A program made the position numbers and the translations under genes. Shown here piece after piece: positions 59,103 to 64,000 of a DNA stretch of 64,000 nt (position 1 is its first letter; every line of letters begins with the position of its first letter). The DNA comes from Strigamia acuminata (lineage: Eukaryota; Arthropoda; Chilopoda; Geophilomorpha; Linotaeniidae). The notes under the pieces were generated by a model. That model was not told the origin of the DNA. It saw only the letters and a list, made by a program, of their open reading frames with translations, and searched no databases. The stretch covers positions 806,001 to 870,000 of the forward strand of contig OX442317.1 of assembly GCA_949358305.1 (NCBI GenBank). The letters run 5' to 3'.

Positions 59103-61368
59103 TCACATCCACCACATGAAAGTCTGGATGCTATGTGCAGGTACTTGACCCTCCAAATATCCCTGTTTCTCATCGTGGATTGATATCGGTACTGGATAAC
59201 TTTTCCTAAAGAAAAGAAAACAAAAATTCATTTCAATTTTTAATTTTCCATTTTAAATTCAATCTATTTTAATTTTACCTATTGAGTACTACAATGACGG
59301 TTGAATTGTCGGGATTAAGGAATGCGAGTGCATCGAGACCTTGCGGCACCGGATCCAAATCGATTCGCACCGCGTCCGGTTGAATAAATTTACTGCAAAA
59401 CGAAAAGTATTCATTGATAATGTTCAACCTGGAATCCATTTGCCACAACCTAAATTGGCCGAGCGCATAAAACATCGGCTGTTTATAAAACTGGTCCATT
59501 TTAGCATCAACTATGATGGGACTATCTACAAAATTTTTCGCCCAATTCGGTCCGCCTTCGAGGTTGAGCGCTAAATTCCAGTCGGTCCAGCCTACGACCC
59601 AATGGCCCAAGTCCTACATGCAAAATATTTCCTATGTTTATTGTTTCTTACACGAAAAACGAACTTTTTACGTCCAAAAATGCATTTAAACGCATAAAAT
59701 GATTTTTTAAGGCAAAAAAGCTGCAATTTTGGTCGGAGAAAATTCTTTGTCAATTAACTTTTTGTATTTTTATTCCAACCTGTATAATATCGTAAGCGTA
59801 ACTCTCTGCCCTGTCCCAACTGCCGAGCGAGACGTGGTTTTTAGCCCAAGGTAAAGATCCCTCGCAAGCTTCGGAAGCTAGAATGAATTTATCCGGAAAC
59901 TTGTCGTGAGTTAACGTGAGTACTTCGGCAGGAACTACCAAGTCCAAATACCAATGGACTCCGATTCCGGACACGTATTTATTAGCAACCGGGTCACTCA
60001 ACACCTACAAATAAAAAACCAATAATAAAAAAAAAAAAAAAATAAAAACAAAATGTTAAATTTCACATTTCCTTACAGTTTGAGCCCATTTGGGCAACAT
60101 TAATCGCTGATCGTCCAAAATAATTATTTTCACTTGACTAAACCCACTTTTTTCTAAAGTCGGACCTAAATTCTTGGCGACAAATTCTCGTTGTGTTTCG
60201 GCAGTGAATCCCAAACTATTAAAACTGAAGTTGGCAATATCGCCATCAGTCGGCTCGTTTTGCGCCGTCACTGCCCAAAATGAAATATTATTTTTCCCAT
60301 ATTCTTCTAAAAACCTAAAAAGACAAAAACAAAAATTATTTTCCCAAAACTGATGCTCGATTAACCATTTCGTATTAAATACTTTGCAAAATATTCAGCC
60401 CAAGCTTGGTAATAGTCTCCCCCAGGATCTCCCTTCAAAGTTCCTTTGCCGCTGAACTCATCGCTCGTCTTCATCCAGGCGGGAGCGCTCCAAGGAGTCG
60501 CGTAAACATACAATGGCCTCCTACTCATTTCCATCGCACGTTGTATTAATGGAATCTGTTCAAAAAAAATTTATTTCACAAAATACCTTTTAAAAATGCA
60601 TTTTTTTGCACACAAAAATTGGATTGTGCAACTAAAAATGCATTTATGTACTTACAAATGGAATTTTGCATTCAAAAGTGCATTTTTGCACCTGAAAATT
60701 CTGCTAAATTACTTTATATTTGTGATCTTCTTCGGTTAAATTAAAGTGAGTCATATTAAAATCGCCTTCTTCTTCGTTGTACGAGTATGTGTGCGTGGAG
60801 AAATCACAACCGGCCATTGGAACTCTAGCAAATGTGTATTCAATACCTGAAAACAAAATATTTAAATCTATAAATAATGTTTTTTAATATTAATAAATAC
60901 CATCGGAAGAAAAATACGCCTGCATTAATTTCTCTTGAACTGGCGCGCTTAATTGCAGAATATTAATTCCGGCAGCATCGGTGAAGGCACCGCCAAAACC
61001 CAAAATGGTTTGAAATGTGTGCTCGCGGTTCACTTCGCTCGTGGGGATTTTTCCGTCCGGAAATTTCATTTCTAAGCAAACAAAAAATAAATTAATAAAT
61101 AATTATCACGCGAAAATCGATCAAATATTCAAAACTCACTATTATGCGTTGTTTTTGGTGTAAATTTGTGAACTTGTCTATAAAAACGAAGACCGGCTTT
61201 GTTACTTGTATACACGACATATTGGCCACTGCCAACAGGAGTTACTGGACCCAAAGTATCACAAACGGTCGAATTGCACAAACAAACAAAACTTCCTTGA
61301 CCAAAGTCACGTGGGACACAAGCAATAACTGAAACAAAAACAAAATTTAAAAAATTACAATTTATCAT
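59103..61368 (-). CDS. GBA1: Lysosomal acid glucosylceramidase (GH30)
   Basis: Hydrolyses glucosylceramide to ceramide and glucose in the lysosome. Exons in coding order: 61368-61140, 61071-60901, 60846-60713, 60555-60383, 60314-60077, 60004-59780, 59613-59450, 59392-59279, 59205-59103; 516 residues (human precursor 536). Acid/base Glu in [10 protein letters not shown], nucleophile Glu in LASEACEGS. Other conserved runs: [73 protein letters not shown]. Intron 7 (59,393-59,449, 57 bp) is open and a multiple of three, but splicing restores GQFSKF, so it is called an intron. The first 12 codons overlap a strong acceptor (TTTTGTTTCAG), so the real signal exon may lie further upstream. Confidence 0.94.
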
Positions 61369-61401
61369 TTTTTTTATGTTTTTTTATAAATTTATTAATA
61401 A

Positions 61402-61452
61402 TAACAAAATTGAATCTCATGAACATGACGCCGATGAGATTCAATTTTGTTA
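61402..61452. repeat. Perfect 19-bp hairpin upstream of glucosylceramidase
   Basis: Arms TAACAAAATTGAATCTCAT (61,402-61,420) and its exact inverse (61,434-61,452), with a 13-nt loop, 34 bp from the putative start codon. Confidence 0.9.
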
Positions 61453-62314
61453 CCATTAATACATTTTTTTTTTAAAATTATTTTTTGCATTTCGCCCAAG
61501 ATGAAGTCGAAAGTGGCGCATATCTTTGCGTATCTTACCCGAAAATGAAGGACTTTTCAAAAGAAAATGAAAAGTTAGGCAAAATAACCATAACCAAGTC
61601 ATCTCGATGTTTTTTGGTTCAATCTAAAATGTAATCTACCGCCTTAAATGAGGGGGAAACGCCATTTTGAGTGCTTGATCGGTTTTGTTTTGATTTGATA
61701 AGCTGATTCCTATTCACGAGTGGTAAAGGAAAGGACGATACCGAAACACAATTTTTTTCCGCACAATTTCAGCATTTGGTTTTATTCCAAAAATATACTT
61801 TAAAATAAATGTAAAATTTTTAAATTCTACATTAGAAACGAAACAAAATTCAAAAGTGGAAAACTGTAAATAAGATAGTATCGTCCTGCAGCTTGCTGCG
61901 TAAATATGCGCTATCCCGTGAGGAAACGAGAAAGTTCCGATATGGCATAACTAATCTGCATTTATTAACATAATTAATAAAGATTCTATCGTCAAGTGCA
62001 ATTTATCACGACAATGTAAATTTATATGCAAACCAAAATTTTTTACAAATTTTCTCGATTAAACCTCCTCATTAAACACAAATGTCAAAAATTGATTAGC
62101 TCATCGCCTACTTTTGTCGAGAAAATAAATGCCAAAACAAATTAAAAACAATCATCGCAACTAAAAATAATTGCGTTTATAAAAATTCCCACAATTTTAT
62201 CACAAAACAAATCATTGCTCAATAAACATGCGATCGATTTTGAAAAAAATAATTTCAACCAATAAAAATGATGAGTTGCTAGATTATTCGGCGAGTGGCA
62301 TAAGAAAAATCGCC
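61453..62314. other. Spacer between divergent glucosylceramidase and ubiquilin genes
   Basis: AT-rich; no coding exon recognised. It must contain both promoters and perhaps a first exon of the glucosylceramidase gene. Confidence 0.5.
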
Positions 62315-64000
62315 ATGGCGGACGAAGAGTCAGCAAAGAAAATAAATATCATTGTCAAGTCGTCTAAAGGCGATAAACACACGGTTGAAACGGAAGAAGA
62401 TGCTACAGTTAAAGAAGTAAGCATACGTGTAAAAAAAAGCGTGAAAAACCATCATCTAGGATGTTTTTAACGACTTGTCAAGGTCACGGTATTGGTACTT
62501 TAAGCTGTGCGTCAAAAATGTTGCTTATCGTCCATTTATTTATTCGAGGCGTCATTTACGCGGTTTTGTGTGCAAATAAATGGAGAAAATCGCCCAAATT
62601 TTAATCGCCCGCACCACCAACGTACAATTAACACTGATCATTAACAAATGACGAGACATATTTTTCGCCGTATCTATTTATTCGACCAATAACCCCATTA
62701 CGCAATTTATTGTACTTATTGGCAGTGTTTGATCGGTATTTGTTTGCCATGATTTAGGCATACTCGCGATAAAAAGATGCCCGTAATGATTAATGCAATT
62801 TTTCAAATTTGTTGAATCAGGAAGAGACGAGATTTTTTTTCGAACAATGTAATGATTAAATTTTGTACAATTGATTTCGATTTATTTATTTGCAGTTTAA
62901 GGAAGTAATTGCTCCCAAGTTTGACTGTCCTTTGGAGCAACTGTGTTTAATTTTCGCCGGAAAAATCCTTAAAGATCACGAAAGTTTAAAATCACATGGT
63001 AAAAAAAAAAATTAAAATTAAATTTAAAAAAATATTTATATATCTATTATTTTGGATTTTTCCAGGAATTAAGGACGGATTAACGGTGCACTTAGTAATC
63101 AAAACGGGCAACAGGGTAAATATTAATAAAAAAAATGCACAGTTTAAATCAATAAATTGCTTCCTAATTCCAGTCGCAAGAAACATCTCAAGCCCCCAGA
63201 GTGGTAATTTCGTTATTAAATGATTAAAAAAAAATGAAATAAAAATAAAAATTGATTGAATTTGCTAGGATCCTTCTTCTATCACTTCTCCCGGCACAAC
63301 GCCATTTAATTTCGGTTTTCCCGGAGGACTAGCCGGAGCTGGAAATCTAGGCTTTGGAAATACAAATTTTGTAGAATTGCAGCAAAGAATGCAAAGAGAA
63401 GTATGAATCTAAAAATGAATCTAAAAATGTTTGTTTTAAAATTGTTACGGTATTTTCGTTTAGATTATGAATAATCCAGAAATGTTGCGTCAAATGATGG
63501 ACAACCCATTGGTTCAGGCATTGATCAACAACCCCGAATACATGCGTCAGTTGATTCTAAGCAACCCACAAATGCAGCAACTGATGGAGAGGAACCCCGA
63601 AGTGACGCACATGCTCAACAACCCCGAACTGTTGAGACAAACGATGGAGTTGGCGCAAAACCCGACCATGTTGCAGGAACTGATGCGCGCGCAAGATCGA
63701 GCCATCAGCAACTTGGAAAGTCTGCCGGGCGGCTACAACGCGCTGAGGCGAATGTACACGGACATTCAGGAGCCCATGCTGAACGCAGCACAGGAACAGC
63801 TAGGTGGCAATCCATTTGCAGCACTTGTCAATAACGAAGGTTTAACGCAAAGTGACGAGTTTAAATTAGTTTCGTTCGAGCTCCACTTTACCATTTAACA
63901 CTCAATTTCTTTCTTTCTCTTTCTTTCCCTTCTCTTTCTCTTCCCCAGTTCTCAACATCGCCGACCAACGCGGAACGGAAAACAGGGAACCGCTGCCCAA
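62315..64000 (+). CDS. UBQLN: Ubiquilin (partial, continues past the right edge)
   Basis: Shuttle factor that carries ubiquitinated clients to the proteasome. Exons 62315-62416, 62896-62998, 63066-63115, 63174-63203, 63269-63400, 63464-63839, 63949->64000. N-terminal ubiquitin-like domain ([16 protein letters not shown] ... [16 protein letters not shown] ... GLTVHLVIK), then a Gly/Phe linker ([13 protein letters not shown]) and STI1 repeats ([38 protein letters not shown]), [19 protein letters not shown], and TENREPLP at the edge. The start ATG at 62,315 has a strong Kozak context (GCCATGG); an in-frame ATG at 62,228 would add 29 residues without family support. The C-terminal UBA domain is outside the window. 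Confidence 0.95.
62417..62895. other. First intron of ubiquilin
   Basis: 479 bp, AT-rich, no exon or repeat of note. Confidence 0.7.

Overview
The window is animal nuclear DNA: AT-rich, with short GT-AG introns (many 50-110 bp), no bacterial operons, and metazoan-specific genes (class IX myosin, RGS7-binding protein, proprotein convertase, BORC subunit). An arthropod or another ecdysozoan is the likeliest source: the Copia element is primed by an internal stretch of initiator tRNA-Met as in Drosophila copia, TTAGG-like repeats occur inside one mobile element, and hAT MITEs are abundant. The species cannot be named from sequence alone. Gene models below were built by joining exons by reading frame, splice signals and family alignment; all join without frame conflict, but none has transcript support.

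Layout. 1-7,754 (-): the N-terminal part of an unconventional myosin IX (RA domain plus motor), running off the left edge. 10,138-11,169 (+): BORCS8, divergent from the myosin. 11,844-24,962 (+): RGS7BP, six small exons with large introns full of DNA transposons (two hAT MITEs, a deleted hAT element with intact ends, a foldback element). 24,963-28,948: a gene-poor gap. 28,949-48,500: an unstable tandem region built from two gene types, FabG-like short-chain dehydrogenases (three intact, several broken) and a small secreted protein (two intact, one relic), cut up by an intact Copia LTR retrotransposon, Copia and Gypsy relics, and MITEs. 49,267-52,723 (+): PC1-type prohormone convertase. 52,934-55,687 (+): ANKDD1-like ankyrin/death-domain protein. 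56,070-57,551 (-): coatomer epsilon. 57,712-58,838 (+): TPGS2, head to head with COPE. 59,103-61,368 (-): glucosylceramidase. 62,315-64,000 (+): ubiquilin, running off the right edge.

The flanking single-copy genes are conserved housekeeping or neuronal genes with no evident shared pathway. The part most worth study is the dehydrogenase/secreted-protein array: the secreted gene begins about 200 bp after a dehydrogenase end in two units, its residue pattern faintly recalls the actinoporin-like fold, and a very young Copia copy and a MITE both sit in the single intron of one copy.
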